A stretch of 64,000 nucleotides of DNA from a virus, in the IMG/VR virus record IMGVR_UViG_3300019124_000001, positions 1-64,000 of that record; one strand, written 5' to 3'. Of this stretch, positions 14,096 through 22,262 are shown piece after piece. The notes under the pieces are model-generated. The model was given only the letters and a program-made list of their open reading frames with translations. It had not been told where the DNA came from and made no database searches. Both the position numbers and the translations under genes were made by a program. Each line of letters starts with the position of its first letter. Within the stretch, counting starts at the first letter, position 1.

Positions 14096-16408
14096 TTATT
14101 GTTTGTGCAACACAAAATTTTCTAGTAATTCTGGTAAAAAAGTGTTTCGTTTTGCTGATTTGTTTTGATCTACAGCATAGATCAATGCATTCAACTCCAC
14201 AATCAATACACACGTTTTTACAGCACGCGTCAAAGCTGTGTACACCAATTGACGAGAGAGTAATTTGAATGCCGAATAATCCATTGCAAACAGCACGATT
14301 TCGAACTGCGAACCCTGCACTCGGTGCACAGTTAGCGCATAAGCAAGTTCAATTTGCGACATTTGTTCAGCCGTATACTTAACCGTACCAGTCCCAACAA
14401 ATTCAATAAGTACATAGCTTTCTTTCTTGTCGGGGTCAACGTGTACTTTGGTAATTGTCCCAAGAGTACCATTGAATACCATATCATCGTAATTGTTTCC
14501 GTTTTGAATAACTTTGTCTCCTTCGCGGAAATCATATTTATTACGAGTAATGTAAGGCTTACTCATGTCGTTAAACACTTTTTGAAGCTCCAAATTTAAC
14601 TCTCTGGTGCAGTTTTTTCCTCGTTCTTTCAATGGCGTAATTACTTGGAAGTCCATGATTGAAACCTTGTTCTTCACGATGAAGTTCTGATAGAACGAAA
14701 TACTATATTTCATCACCGTTTTAAACACATCTTCCGCTGTTTCGTATGGACGGAAATGCAAGTCCTTCAATTCGCCAATAACGCGATTTCCGTAGTCGTT
14801 TCGAACCGCAAACTGAACCCCTTCGCGCACTAAATTCGCCGTTGATAGAATGCCAGACATTTGAGCCTGACGGTGAACCTGCGTCAAAGTAACTGTCGGA
14901 AACTTCTGACTATCAATCAGGTCTTTAAACAAGTTGCCAGCGCCAATAGGTTCAAGCTGTTCGGTGTCTCCAAGCATAATGAAGATCGCGTTATCTGGCA
15001 ATGCCTGAATCAAACTGTTACCAATCGGTACGTTGATCATAGAAAATTCATCACCGATAACTACATCTTCCTGCAAAGGATTTTCTGCACAATAGAAAAA
15101 ACCGCCTGTGCGCGGTTCATAACCAAGCATCCTGTGAATTGTTGATGCTTCCAAGCCAGTCGATTCATTGATGCGCTGTGCGGCTTTGCCAGATAATGCA
15201 CACGCTTTATACAATAAAGGTCGATCACTAGCCAGATTCAAGACACGAATAATACCTTTGAGAATCGTCGTTTTACCCGTACCAGCTTTACCATGAATAA
15301 TCAGCACTTTGTAGTTGCAAGCATAGACAATCGCCGTTCTCTGTTCGTCTGTGAATTTAAATCCCTGTTCTTCCTCCACCTTTTCAATCAGCTTATCAAT
15401 ATCGTCAGATTGAATTGGATGTTTTCTGGACAACAGATCGAACAATTTCTCTTTGATCCGAAATTCGCTACGGAACAAATAATACAATCCAATTCGACCT
15501 TTGTCTAAAATGTATTTTTGATTCTGCTGTTCAGTTCTCCCATATTCGCCAAGCCAAGCGTCAATCTTTTCAATCCCAATACCCAACAATTCGTTAGCCC
15601 TGTTCAACAACTTGTCAATATACATCCATGTGTGTCCGTCATTAGTAGATTCTTCGAGAATATACTTAATACAAGCGTCGATACGGAACGACGAATCGGG
15701 AGCTACACCCATTTTAAGTGCATATTGGTCACATTTTTTAAACCCAATACCATCAACTTGCGTCAAAATGTAAGGATTTTCTTTAACCTTTTGCATCAAA
15801 ATTCCTGCACTTCCATAGTGTCCAATCAGTTTGGATACCATGTTATAGTTCAGACCATATTGGCTCAATTCAGCCAACGCTTCTGCCATTTCGATGCTTG
15901 CAAGCACCTTTTCGCGCACTCGTTTATACGTTGTTTCTCCGAATCCACGAATACGATTATATTCCAACGTATCGTCACGGAACATTTGCAAAACATCTTG
16001 CCCGTCATACACTTCGTAGATAGCTTGTACTTGCAGTTCGGTTAGAATTGTTGACAAGTATGCCCTCTGCGTATCAACAGATGTCGGCAATTCTGTGTTC
16101 ATGCGAATTAATTCATACCCAATTCCCCATTTAGGATCACGTACTTCTTTTACAAAAACCTTGTAGTAACTTCGCTCCTGCAATGGTGGCATTACTCCTT
16201 TAAGGGAAATGTTTCCATATGCGTTAAGTTTTACTTTTGTGGTATCCGATGGCAGACAGCCGTAGATACCGAAATTTCTATCGTTATCGTAAAAGAGTTG
16301 GCGAACTACTTGTACTTCAAGTTCGATTTCTTCATCCGAAACTTCGGCTTCTCTTTCACTTCCCGACTCGTATACATAGTTATCGTTTGTCAAAATGTCT
16401 TCGAACAC
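14096..16408 (-). CDS. RecD2-like helicase
   Basis: About 770 residues, superfamily 1 helicase. Helix-hairpin-helix repeats in the N-terminal half (LIGHYGSAG, VDGIGFKKCDQ) precede the motor: Walker A GKAGTGKTT, motif Ia ALSGKAAQRI, GDEFSM, GDTEQLEPIG and VHRQAQ. The C-terminal UvrD-like segment has VHRVQGSQFE and YTALTRA. RecD2 acts in DNA repair and replication; the phage copy probably serves replication or recombination. I start at the GTG at 16408 because AGGAG lies 9 nt upstream and the promoter -10 overlaps the earlier ATG at 16453. Confidence 0.9.
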   Translation of the reverse strand: MFEDILTNDNYVYESGSEREAEVSDEEIELEVQVVRQLFYDNDRNFGIYGCLPSDTTKVKLNAYGNISLKGVMPPLQERSYYKVFVKEVRDPKWGIGYELIRMNTELPTSVDTQRAYLSTILTELQVQAIYEVYDGQDVLQMFRDDTLEYNRIRGFGETTYKRVREKVLASIEMAEALAELSQYGLNYNMVSKLIGHYGSAGILMQKVKENPYILTQVDGIGFKKCDQYALKMGVAPDSSFRIDACIKYILEESTNDGHTWMYIDKLLNRANELLGIGIEKIDAWLGEYGRTEQQNQKYILDKGRIGLYYLFRSEFRIKEKLFDLLSRKHPIQSDDIDKLIEKVEEEQGFKFTDEQRTAIVYACNYKVLIIHGKAGTGKTTILKGIIRVLNLASDRPLLYKACALSGKAAQRINESTGLEASTIHRMLGYEPRTGGFFYCAENPLQEDVVIGDEFSMINVPIGNSLIQALPDNAIFIMLGDTEQLEPIGAGNLFKDLIDSQKFPTVTLTQVHRQAQMSGILSTANLVREGVQFAVRNDYGNRVIGELKDLHFRPYETAEDVFKTVMKYSISFYQNFIVKNKVSIMDFQVITPLKERGKNCTRELNLELQKVFNDMSKPYITRNKYDFREGDKVIQNGNNYDDMVFNGTLGTITKVHVDPDKKESYVLIEFVGTGTVKYTAEQMSQIELAYALTVHRVQGSQFEIVLFAMDYSAFKLLSRQLVYTALTRAVKTCVLIVELNALIYAVDQNKSAKRNTFLPELLENFVLHKQ

Positions 16409-16439
16409 TTGTTTCCTCTCCTTCTGCTGTTGTACTCCT

Positions 16440-16469
16440 ATCTTACCAGACATAGTTGTTGTTTGTCAA
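16440..16469 (-). promoter_or_regulatory. Promoter of the helicase gene
   Basis: TTGACA, 18 bp, TAAGAT on the minus strand. The spacer AACAACAACTATGTCTGG matches promoters at 24733 and 63742, suggesting a shared regulator. Confidence 0.75.
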
Positions 16470-16496
16470 CATCTATTTATTTGCAACGTATCATAG

Positions 16497-16619
16497 AAAT
16501 CGAAAAAGGGTAACTATTTGCTACTAACAGAAAAAATGTTTATATTATATAGTTTTATATATAATATATTATAACTATATATATTCTATTATTGGCAAAG
16601 AGTTACCCTTTTTCGATTT
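16497..16619. repeat. Long inverted-repeat element 1
   Basis: Arms 16497-16520 and 16596-16619 match at 23 of 24 positions around an AT-only centre. Each arm carries the dyad AAAGNGTNACNCTTT (one arm with a change). An inverted copy of the whole element lies at 63800-63911. See findings. Confidence 0.85.
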
Positions 16620-16635
16620 GTATGAATTTGAACAC

Positions 16636-16667
16636 AAAAAGAGTCTATCGGATGACAGACTCTTTTT
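16636..16667 (-). terminator. Terminator after TubZ
   Basis: AAAAAGAGTCT ... AGACTCTTTTT hairpin with T/A tails on both sides, immediately downstream of tubZ; could act in both directions. Confidence 0.85.
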
Positions 16668-16675
16668 GTGATACG

Positions 16676-17806
16676 CTATTTACGCTTGTATTTATTAAGC
16701 ACATCGCTTGCCGTTCGTCCGCTGGATTTCTTGTTTGAGCGTATCATATCTTCGATACTATTTGCAGATGATTTATACCTAACATCTTCTTCCTCGTTGA
16801 AGATCAATGCTATTTTGTCATTGCTTTCTTGGATAATCTGGTCAATTTTCCCCATTCGTTCGGAATTCCAAGCTAATCCAGACAATATTGTCAGCAGTTG
16901 ACCATCCGATTCATCGTAACCGCCATCAAAAAGGTCGATAGGCATACCAAGTTCGAATTTGCTGAAAATAAGTTGGGGGTCGATGAACTTTAACATAGAG
17001 GGGTCGCCATCAAAAACAATTCCAGCGTTTACCACTTTTTTGTATTCGACAGGTGTGAACACGGTGTTTTTCCAAGAATTTTGCACAGAATTTGCAACAC
17101 CTTCTCTCGAAAGGTCGATTTTTCCATGATTCATTTTCGCAATTCCGAGTTCAGATATGGTACACACGCCTTTTGTATTGAAAATCGTTCGCAAATCTGT
17201 GCGGTCGAAGTTGCCAACCTTTGATTGTTTCGTCGTGTAGGATAAAATCCTGTCAAGTAATTGCAGTGCCTTTGCATTAGTCTGTTGGTACAGTTCATCT
17301 TTACCGATATTTGGAAACATATTACGCATTGCTTGATTGTCAATCGGCAAAATAGCACACTGCAATTGCGCCAGTTCTTCCGATGTCTTGCTAGAGTTCA
17401 TTTGTGGTACAACCAATTCTTGCAAGTCAGGCAAAATTGGCATTGCGACGAACGTTTTTTCGGGCATTTCATTTGAACACATCTCGATCAACATGGGACT
17501 GATACCTGAGCCAGTACCTCCACCTGTCGAAAAAGCTACAAACACGATTTCAATAGACGGCTGATTCAGGTTTTGCTTGATGAAGTCTACAACTTCTTGG
17601 TATTGATTGGCAAAAATATCCTGAGCTTCATTGCGGTTGTGACCAACGCCTTCTGAACCAATTAAACGAAACTTGGATTTGACATTTTTCAAGCCATTCA
17701 ACTCATTTTGAGACGTATTTACCGCTACAGATGGAATCCCAAACACTCTTGTTGCAAGATCAGCGATATTTCCACCAGCGCCACCGTTGCCTACGACTGC
17801 AAACAT
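16676..17806 (-). CDS. tubZ: TubZ-like tubulin/FtsZ GTPase
   Basis: 376 residues. The tubulin signature FSTGGGTGSG (about residues 90-99) and the N-terminal GNGGAGGN nucleotide-binding loop identify the FtsZ/TubZ superfamily. The C-terminus is basic (SGRTASDVLNKYKRK), as in TubZ tails that contact TubR. Known TubZ proteins segregate plasmids and plasmid-like phages by treadmilling filaments. The gene directly follows a TubR-like gene with no gap, supporting a partition role. A phage-spindle (PhuZ-like) role is the alternative. Confidence 0.88.
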   Translation of the reverse strand: MFAVVGNGGAGGNIADLATRVFGIPSVAVNTSQNELNGLKNVKSKFRLIGSEGVGHNRNEAQDIFANQYQEVVDFIKQNLNQPSIEIVFVAFSTGGGTGSGISPMLIEMCSNEMPEKTFVAMPILPDLQELVVPQMNSSKTSEELAQLQCAILPIDNQAMRNMFPNIGKDELYQQTNAKALQLLDRILSYTTKQSKVGNFDRTDLRTIFNTKGVCTISELGIAKMNHGKIDLSREGVANSVQNSWKNTVFTPVEYKKVVNAGIVFDGDPSMLKFIDPQLIFSKFELGMPIDLFDGGYDESDGQLLTILSGLAWNSERMGKIDQIIQESNDKIALIFNEEEDVRYKSSANSIEDMIRSNKKSSGRTASDVLNKYKRK

Positions 17807-18091
17807 TTATTCCAACTCCTTTTCAAGTGCTTGTTGGACTGCTGTAATACCATAACCTGTAATGAACAGGCTTTTCTTGCTGTTGTCTCTGACGACTTCG
17901 ACAAAATTCAAGGCTTCCAGACGATAAATTTGTTCTCTGAATTTCGCTATAGACAATTCGGTCTTTTCGCGAAGATCATCGTGGTTCATTGCTTTGAATT
18001 TTGCGTCAATTCCTTCATCATTCAATATTACAAGGATAGCAAGGGACTCTAGCGACAATAGAGATACTACTTTGCCGAAGTATTCGTTAAT
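17807..18091 (-). CDS. tubR: TubR-like winged-helix DNA-binding protein
   Basis: Small helix-rich protein (SLESLAILVILNDEG ... LSIAKFREQIYRLEALNFVEVV) with a winged-helix layout and the size of TubR. Its stop abuts the tubZ start. The first conventional start is TTG at 18058 with no RBS, whereas GGAGGGAG lies 9 nt before an in-frame ATT at 18091; that start adds an N-terminal helix (NEYFGKVVSL). An ATT start would be a way to keep expression low. TubR binds centromere repeats, which may be the AT-rich 18110-18205 segment. Confidence 0.75.
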   Translation of the reverse strand: MNEYFGKVVSLLSLESLAILVILNDEGIDAKFKAMNHDDLREKTELSIAKFREQIYRLEALNFVEVVRDNSKKSLFITGYGITAVQQALEKELE

Positions 18092-18109
18092 TTTTGTTCA
18101 CTCCCTCCT

Positions 18110-18205
18110 CTGATTTGCTTTGATACTTATATATATGGCGATATATCTCCGCATATTCCTGAATATGAAAATATTTTTCTGTATATAATTGTATATATAC
18201 ATATA
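18110..18205. promoter_or_regulatory. AT-rich leader of tubRZ, candidate tubC
   Basis: About 95 bp rich in ATAT words (ATATATCTCC, GCATATTCC, GAATATGAAAATA) immediately upstream of tubR. In known systems the centromere lies upstream of tubR; I cannot define exact iterons by eye. Confidence 0.45.
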
Positions 18206-18208
18206 AAA

Positions 18209-18229
18209 AGGAGCCATGCGCGGCTCCTT
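18209..18229 (-). terminator. Intrinsic terminator
   Basis: GGAGCC ... GGCTCC hairpin followed on the minus strand by TTTTTA, just after the 68-residue gene and before the tubRZ leader. Confidence 0.85.
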
Positions 18230-18231
18230 GG

Positions 18232-18438
18232 TTAACGGTTCAAATATATTTGCCGAAGTGTTGGCGGCGATTCATGCAGTGCCCACAAAATTCTGTTAAC
18301 GTGTTGTTCGTGCGTATGACATCCGTAAAATGTCAGTTGCATCCGTTCGTTAATTTTTAAAATTGTTTCGTGATCGCTTTCCATTAATGCTTTATGTGCT
18401 TCATCTCTGCTCATCGACTTCAAAATGCTTAACTCCAT
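18232..18438 (-). CDS. Hypothetical small protein
   Basis: 68 residues, helical, His-rich middle (GCHTHEQHVNRIL). AAGGAG is 8 nt upstream within the end of the previous gene, whose TAA directly abuts this ATG. Function unknown. Confidence 0.75.
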   Translation of the reverse strand: MELSILKSMSRDEAHKALMESDHETILKINERMQLTFYGCHTHEQHVNRILWALHESPPTLRQIYLNR

Positions 18439-18675
18439 TTACCATGTCTCCTTCGGATTATATTCGATAACTTGATCTTTTACGATTTTTCCTTGCAAGG
18501 CTTTATTGACTAGCGATTCGTCTGCAATGTCGATCAGATCGCCAGTTGTCAGGGAAATCACTTGAACTGCGCCATTCGAAACGCTAACGACTTTGTATTC
18601 GCCTGTGTAGGATTTGGCTTGATATGCGGCGAAAGAAATAGAACCAATAACAAGCAGAAGAAGCATTTTTTTCAT
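18439..18675 (-). CDS. Small exported or membrane-anchored protein
   Basis: 78 residues with an N-terminal signal or anchor (MKKMLLLLVIGSISFAAY), then a beta-rich extracytoplasmic part (YKVVSVSNGAVQVISLTTGDLIDIAD). First gene of a two-gene operon. A phage surface or superinfection role is possible but unproven. Confidence 0.78.
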   Translation of the reverse strand: MKKMLLLLVIGSISFAAYQAKSYTGEYKVVSVSNGAVQVISLTTGDLIDIADESLVNKALQGKIVKDQVIEYNPKETW

Positions 18676-18742
18676 TCAAACTCCACACCTTTCGTTTGTT
18701 CTTGCTACATCATATGCATGAATATCCGCGCTTAGAACTAGA

Positions 18743-18879
18743 GATACCGAGATACCGCACTCCCCTCCCCTGCCGCCCCAAGCGGCTATTTCGGTATCTT
18801 GGTATCTTTGCTTTAGTAAGAAAAACGCTAAGAGTGGAGGGTTAACGCCGAGAGGGGAGGATAGAGATACCGAGATACC
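18743..18879. repeat. Tandem GATACC repeats
   Basis: Three pairs of GATACC at 18743/18751, 18793/18801 (inverted) and 18866/18874, each pair with an 8-bp period. They lie between the leftward operon and the rightward RHH gene, as expected of an operator for a ribbon-helix-helix protein. Confidence 0.75.
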
Positions 18880-18960
18880 ACATAATAGTACATTCATTAA
18901 CAAATGTCATATATTTAGAATTATGTGCATATTAATAGAAGTATCAAGGAGGTGTTGGAC

Positions 18961-19269
18961 GTGGCTGGCAGACGAAACTCCGCATTCCCAAAACAAGCAC
19001 AGATCAACAGGCAGGAGGAGCAAGAGGTACATGAAATGATGTTGCGCATGAATTCGAAACTCAACACGTATCTCGAATACTGGAAAATGAGAACAGGAGT
19101 AGACAAAAGCCAAATGATTCGTCTTTTGATTTTTCTTGCGCCGCACAATAAGTTGTTCAATCAAATTATGGAAAGTTTCACTAAACCAGAAAGAAAGGGA
19201 ATCGTTTATATTCACCAATGGAACGACGATGAGGATGACTTGTGGATGAAGCTGAATGCAGGGAGGTAA
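18961..19269 (+). CDS. Ribbon-helix-helix-like DNA-binding protein
   Basis: 102 residues from a GTG with AAGGAGG 7 nt upstream. The segment RMNSKLNTYLEYWKMRTG followed by DKSQMIRLLIFLAP fits a beta strand plus two helices of an Arc/Omega-type RHH fold. The N-terminus is basic and the C-terminus acidic. Tandem GATACC repeats lie directly upstream, so autoregulation is likely. It might also regulate partition genes on the other side. Confidence 0.7.
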   Translation: MAGRRNSAFPKQAQINRQEEQEVHEMMLRMNSKLNTYLEYWKMRTGVDKSQMIRLLIFLAPHNKLFNQIMESFTKPERKGIVYIHQWNDDEDDLWMKLNAGR

Positions 19270-19273
19270 ACAC

Positions 19274-19537
19274 ATGGAAGGTATCTCGTTTACCGATACT
19301 CTATTAAGTGTTGTTGCTTTAGGTGTTATGGTGTTCGTTTTCTTCGCTGACCTATTTGATAGCGCCAAGCCTAGAAATCATCAAATGTACACTGAGATCA
19401 TCGAAGATGACGAAGAATATTCTGACATGGAAAAGATTCGTCAACGTTGGAGAATGGAACAGAAAGTTAAGAAATTAAATCAGCAAGCAAGAATGGCAAG
19501 GAAGGCATTGAAAACAATGGAAAGCGAAGATTTTTAA
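19274..19537 (+). CDS. Small membrane protein with cytoplasmic coiled coil
   Basis: 87 residues. One transmembrane segment (LLSVVALGVMVFVFFADLF) is followed by a charged helix with coiled-coil character (IRQRWRMEQKVKKLNQQARMARKAL). Start chosen at the ATG preceded by GGGAGGT. It overlaps no gene and is followed by a terminator. Function unknown. Confidence 0.78.
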   Translation: MEGISFTDTLLSVVALGVMVFVFFADLFDSAKPRNHQMYTEIIEDDEEYSDMEKIRQRWRMEQKVKKLNQQARMARKALKTMESEDF

Positions 19538-19539
19538 CA

Positions 19540-19563
19540 CCTCATTTAATGGGGTGTTATTTT
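19540..19563 (+). terminator. Intrinsic terminator
   Basis: CACCTCATTTAATGGGGTG hairpin followed by TTATTTTT. Confidence 0.85.
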
Positions 19564-19642
19564 TGTTCCTCGGCTTGACAGCATTGTTATCTTGTGTCAT
19601 AATAAGTTTAGATATTAGGTACAAAACCTAGGGGGTGTGACC

Positions 19643-20680
19643 ATGCAAGTACGAGAGCAAAACAATGTAACACCGATGCGCGATTACAGATTGCAGGATG
19701 ATATTCAATCGTGGTTTAATCGTTTAAGTGAAGAATCTTCCAACACAAGAACCAACTACGAACGTTCAGTACGATTCTTCTTCGAAGTCTTGTTGAACAA
19801 GAGCTTGGAACATCTTACTCTGACAGATATTCAGATCAGACGAGTCGATCTTGATAACTTTGTTACTAAGATGTCAAACATGAAAAAGGCACGTGGAGAA
19901 GGTACATATAGCACTACCACTGTGAATCAGACTGTAGATCGCGTTTCTGCATTCTACAAATACCTTGCGACAAACGAATATCCTGTCAATCCTGCAATCT
20001 TCCATAAGGCTGGAAGAAAAGAAAGAGATGCAGAAAAGCATCCTATTCTTACATGGGAACAAGTAGAGCGGATCATGGACATCGTTAGAGGCTATGATGA
20101 GAACGGCGAAACGTTCGCTCTTTTGATCGAAACGGCTGTCAAGACTTGTTTCAGGAAGGAAGCACTTTTGAGTTTGACGCTTCAAAACTTTAAGAGGTTG
20201 AACGAAAATTTGTGGATTGCAAAAGTCTACGACAAGGGCGAGTGGAACGAGAAGCCTGTCAAGCGAGGACTGTATGAACGGCTCGTTGAGCATCACCACA
20301 AGACGCAAGACCCCACAGGTAGGCTGTTCACCGTGTCGTCAGATCAAGTGCAGACGATGGTCGAAAGAGTGCGTAAGGATGCGGGGTTCCATTTCGTCTT
20401 CCACTCCTTTAAGAAGGCTGGTATGCTAGAAGTTAGCAACATCACAGGTGGAGACATCAAGGCAATTCAAGAGATGGGAAACCACAAAGATGCTACTACC
20501 CCCATCGAATACTATATGGAGTTCAACAAGGACTGGGAGAACCACCCTGCCCTACAGATCGGTGAAGCGTTAGACTTGTCTGTATTTGATTCTTTAGACA
20601 AAGTACAATTGCTCGAACTGATCAAGAAGTCTGAACGAGCCATCCAAATGCGTCTACTGAATACTCTGAAAAATAACTAA
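19643..20680 (+). CDS. Tyrosine-recombinase-fold protein
   Basis: 345 residues. An N-terminal SAM-like core-binding domain (TNYERSVRFFFEVL, about 30-110) is followed by a catalytic-type domain. The family boxes are present but altered: CFRKEALLSL (Arg I), FHSFKKAG where HxxR reads HxxK, MGNHKDATTPIEYYM around the second His and the Tyr. SPbeta YopR, the lysogeny regulator, is a recombinase-fold protein without activity, so this may be either an integrase or such a repressor. Own promoter-like TTGACA at 19575 and own terminator. Confidence 0.82.
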   Translation: MQVREQNNVTPMRDYRLQDDIQSWFNRLSEESSNTRTNYERSVRFFFEVLLNKSLEHLTLTDIQIRRVDLDNFVTKMSNMKKARGEGTYSTTTVNQTVDRVSAFYKYLATNEYPVNPAIFHKAGRKERDAEKHPILTWEQVERIMDIVRGYDENGETFALLIETAVKTCFRKEALLSLTLQNFKRLNENLWIAKVYDKGEWNEKPVKRGLYERLVEHHHKTQDPTGRLFTVSSDQVQTMVERVRKDAGFHFVFHSFKKAGMLEVSNITGGDIKAIQEMGNHKDATTPIEYYMEFNKDWENHPALQIGEALDLSVFDSLDKVQLLELIKKSERAIQMRLLNTLKNN

Positions 20681-20682
20681 CA

Positions 20683-20715
20683 AAGAAACCCCCGCTGATT
20701 AGCGGGGGTTTCTTT
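20683..20715 (+). terminator. Strong intrinsic terminator
   Basis: AAAGAAACCCCCGCTGATTAGCGGGGGTTTC: perfect 12-bp stem with T-rich end, right after the recombinase-like gene. Confidence 0.92.
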
Positions 20716-20729
20716 GTGTTGTCGGAACT

Positions 20730-20822
20730 GTCGAAGAGTGGGTTAGCAGACAGACGCGAATCCCAAATTCATCAGCGATTGGACTTGAGGTTAAAGCATT
20801 CTGATGTCGCTCCTGTCTGCTA
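20730..20822. other. Structured segment closed by TTAGCAGACAG repeat
   Basis: TTAGCAGACAG (about 20743) and its complement CTGTCTGCTAA (about 20812) close a 60-nt loop with further internal pairing (CATCAG, GCATTCTGATG). No credible reading frame. Candidate structured RNA of unknown strand. Confidence 0.5.
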
Positions 20823-20869
20823 AATGTATTATGTCCAAATAGCGGCTTTATATACATGGACAAAAAAAT

Positions 20870-20891
20870 CCCCTCGCTTCTAGCCGAGGGG
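20870..20891 (-). terminator. Intrinsic terminator (leftward)
   Basis: CCCCTCG ... CGAGGGG stem followed on the minus strand by ATTTTTTT. Confidence 0.9.
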
Positions 20892-20998
20892 TATGGCAAT
20901 TTCATGCCAATGATAGAATTGTGGTTAAAATAAGACATACATATTCAGAGCTTACACACTTGGATTTTGTCTTAATAGACAAGGTGTGCTTGACATTA
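20870..20998 (-). ncRNA. Candidate small RNA (leftward)
   Basis: A minus-strand promoter (TTGACA, 17 bp, TAAATT at 21026-20998) is followed by about 120 nt without a gene but with hairpins (TTGTCTATTAAGACAA, TGGCATGAAATTGCCA). It ends at a strong terminator (CCCCTCGGCTAGAAGCGAGGGG then TTTTTTT). It lies between the recombinase-like gene and the initiator-like operon. Confidence 0.6.
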
Positions 20999-21026
20999 AT
21001 TTATCATTGATCGGATGAATTGTCAA
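20998..21026 (-). promoter_or_regulatory. Promoter of the candidate small RNA
   Basis: TTGACA, 17-bp spacer, TAAATT on the minus strand; overlaps the 3' end of the HTH gene. Confidence 0.55.
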
Positions 21027-21817
21027 CTGGCAATACGATAAATATTAGCTTCTCGTTCGTCGGCTGGTGCATCAACTAAATATGGCTTGTGTTCAACACG
21101 TAAATATGATTTACCTGATAAAACACGTTTGCCGTCAACGTAACGCCAGCCTTCAAGAGCGGCTATGTACTTTTGTATTGTCCTTTCGCCAACCCCTGTT
21201 TCCTGCTCCAACACCTTGTATGATGCTTGATATCCATCCTTAAATATGTCAATGCGGTGTTTTATATAGGCATACAAATAGAAGCCCATTGTTCCTAAAG
21301 CGCTATCCTTCATCATTTCATTGAATAGCGAAAAGCGAATTGCGTGGGTGTTTTCAAATTCATAGAACGTGCCATTAAGTATGCTTTCATCCCTAGATTC
21401 ATTGTCCCTGTGAAAGCATCTAAGAGGACGTTTAACTTTGAAATTTCGCATATTTACAGGGATAATGTATTCATCCTTTAGTTCAGACACAGTTGTGAAT
21501 TCAATCAAATTGTCCTCATCAAATCTAGGGAAAACAGGAAAGTCTGTTGTGGTTTCGGTATAGCCCATTTTATCAAGAGTTCCATTCTTTTTGAATAACT
21601 TCTTGATTTTGCTGTTTTCTGGAGAGTAGCCAAGAAAAGATATGATTTTATCCTGAGTCATGATGTTTTCTGGCGTTATGGCGAAAAGGCAGTATCTATA
21701 AAGATAGGACACGTAGTAGTAATACGAGTATGCCAGTGCTACCTGTGTAGATACGGGCAGTTCTTTTTGAAGGTCTTTAAATATTTCGTTGGGCATTAGA
21801 ATCGAATCGGAGGACAC
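21023..21817 (-). CDS. HTH protein, possible replication initiator
   Basis: About 264 residues. An N-terminal Tyr-rich helical part (ALAYSYYYYVSYLYRY) and a late helix-turn-helix (YKVLEQETGVGERTIQKYIAAL, from about residue 202) recall winged-helix replication initiators of plasmids and phages. GTG at 21817 is favoured because GGAGG lies 10 nt upstream; the alternative TTG at 21826 is too close to the RBS and overlaps the previous stop. Proximity to the non-coding AT-rich block at 23-24 kb supports, but does not prove, a replication role. Confidence 0.7.
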   Translation of the reverse strand: MSSDSILMPNEIFKDLQKELPVSTQVALAYSYYYYVSYLYRYCLFAITPENIMTQDKIISFLGYSPENSKIKKLFKKNGTLDKMGYTETTTDFPVFPRFDEDNLIEFTTVSELKDEYIIPVNMRNFKVKRPLRCFHRDNESRDESILNGTFYEFENTHAIRFSLFNEMMKDSALGTMGFYLYAYIKHRIDIFKDGYQASYKVLEQETGVGERTIQKYIAALEGWRYVDGKRVLSGKSYLRVEHKPYLVDAPADEREANIYRIAS

Positions 21818-21822
21818 GCCAA

Positions 21823-22155
21823 TCAATCCTCCACGGCAATTTCGTAGAAGATTTGTGATTTTGTGTCTGCAAACATAAAATCACCTGCCAAATACTGTTG
21901 CATGGTACGACAATAATTCTTCGTGGCTTCGCGCATCTCTTCGATGTTTTCGATTGCGTGGATGTCGTCCAACGTGTTTTCATGTTCGGACAACATAGCT
22001 TCCATTTCGAGGTACATTTTTCTGTTGCTTGATTCTCCACCGTTGGAAGATGAATCTTTTAGAGTCCTAATTCTGTCGTTGTACGCTCGAAGAAGTTCCA
22101 TGCTGATACGTTGTAAAAAGTCTCGTTCATGGTTGATTTTCATTGCTGATGCCAC
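21823..22155 (-). CDS. Hypothetical helical protein cotranscribed with HTH gene
   Basis: 110 residues, helical and charged. GTG start with GAGAGGGG 9 nt upstream. Its TGA overlaps the start region of the HTH gene. Upstream lies one copy of the GGGTAACT operator dyad (22190). Function unknown, perhaps a copy-number or initiator partner. Confidence 0.75.
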   Translation of the reverse strand: MASAMKINHERDFLQRISMELLRAYNDRIRTLKDSSSNGGESSNRKMYLEMEAMLSEHENTLDDIHAIENIEEMREATKNYCRTMQQYLAGDFMFADTKSQIFYEIAVED

Positions 22156-22186
22156 TGGTATATTCCCCTCTCTTTTAGCCGACCCT

Positions 22187-22210
22187 AAAAGGGTAACTAT
22201 TTGCTACTAG
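22187..22210. promoter_or_regulatory. GGGTAACT operator between divergent genes
   Basis: AAAGGGTAACTATTTGCTAC matches the arms of the elements at 16.5 and 63.8 kb. It sits between the leftward HTH operon and a rightward small gene, overlapping the expected leftward promoter (TATACT at 22208-22213). Confidence 0.7.
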
Positions 22211-22262
22211 TATATCACCGAGTGAAGGGATATGCAAGCACATTTTTGAAAGAAGGTGCAAA

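Noticed and set aside
16497-16619. Insertion sequence ends
   Set aside because: The inverted arms enclose only an AT-rich centre without a transposase and there is no target duplication visible.
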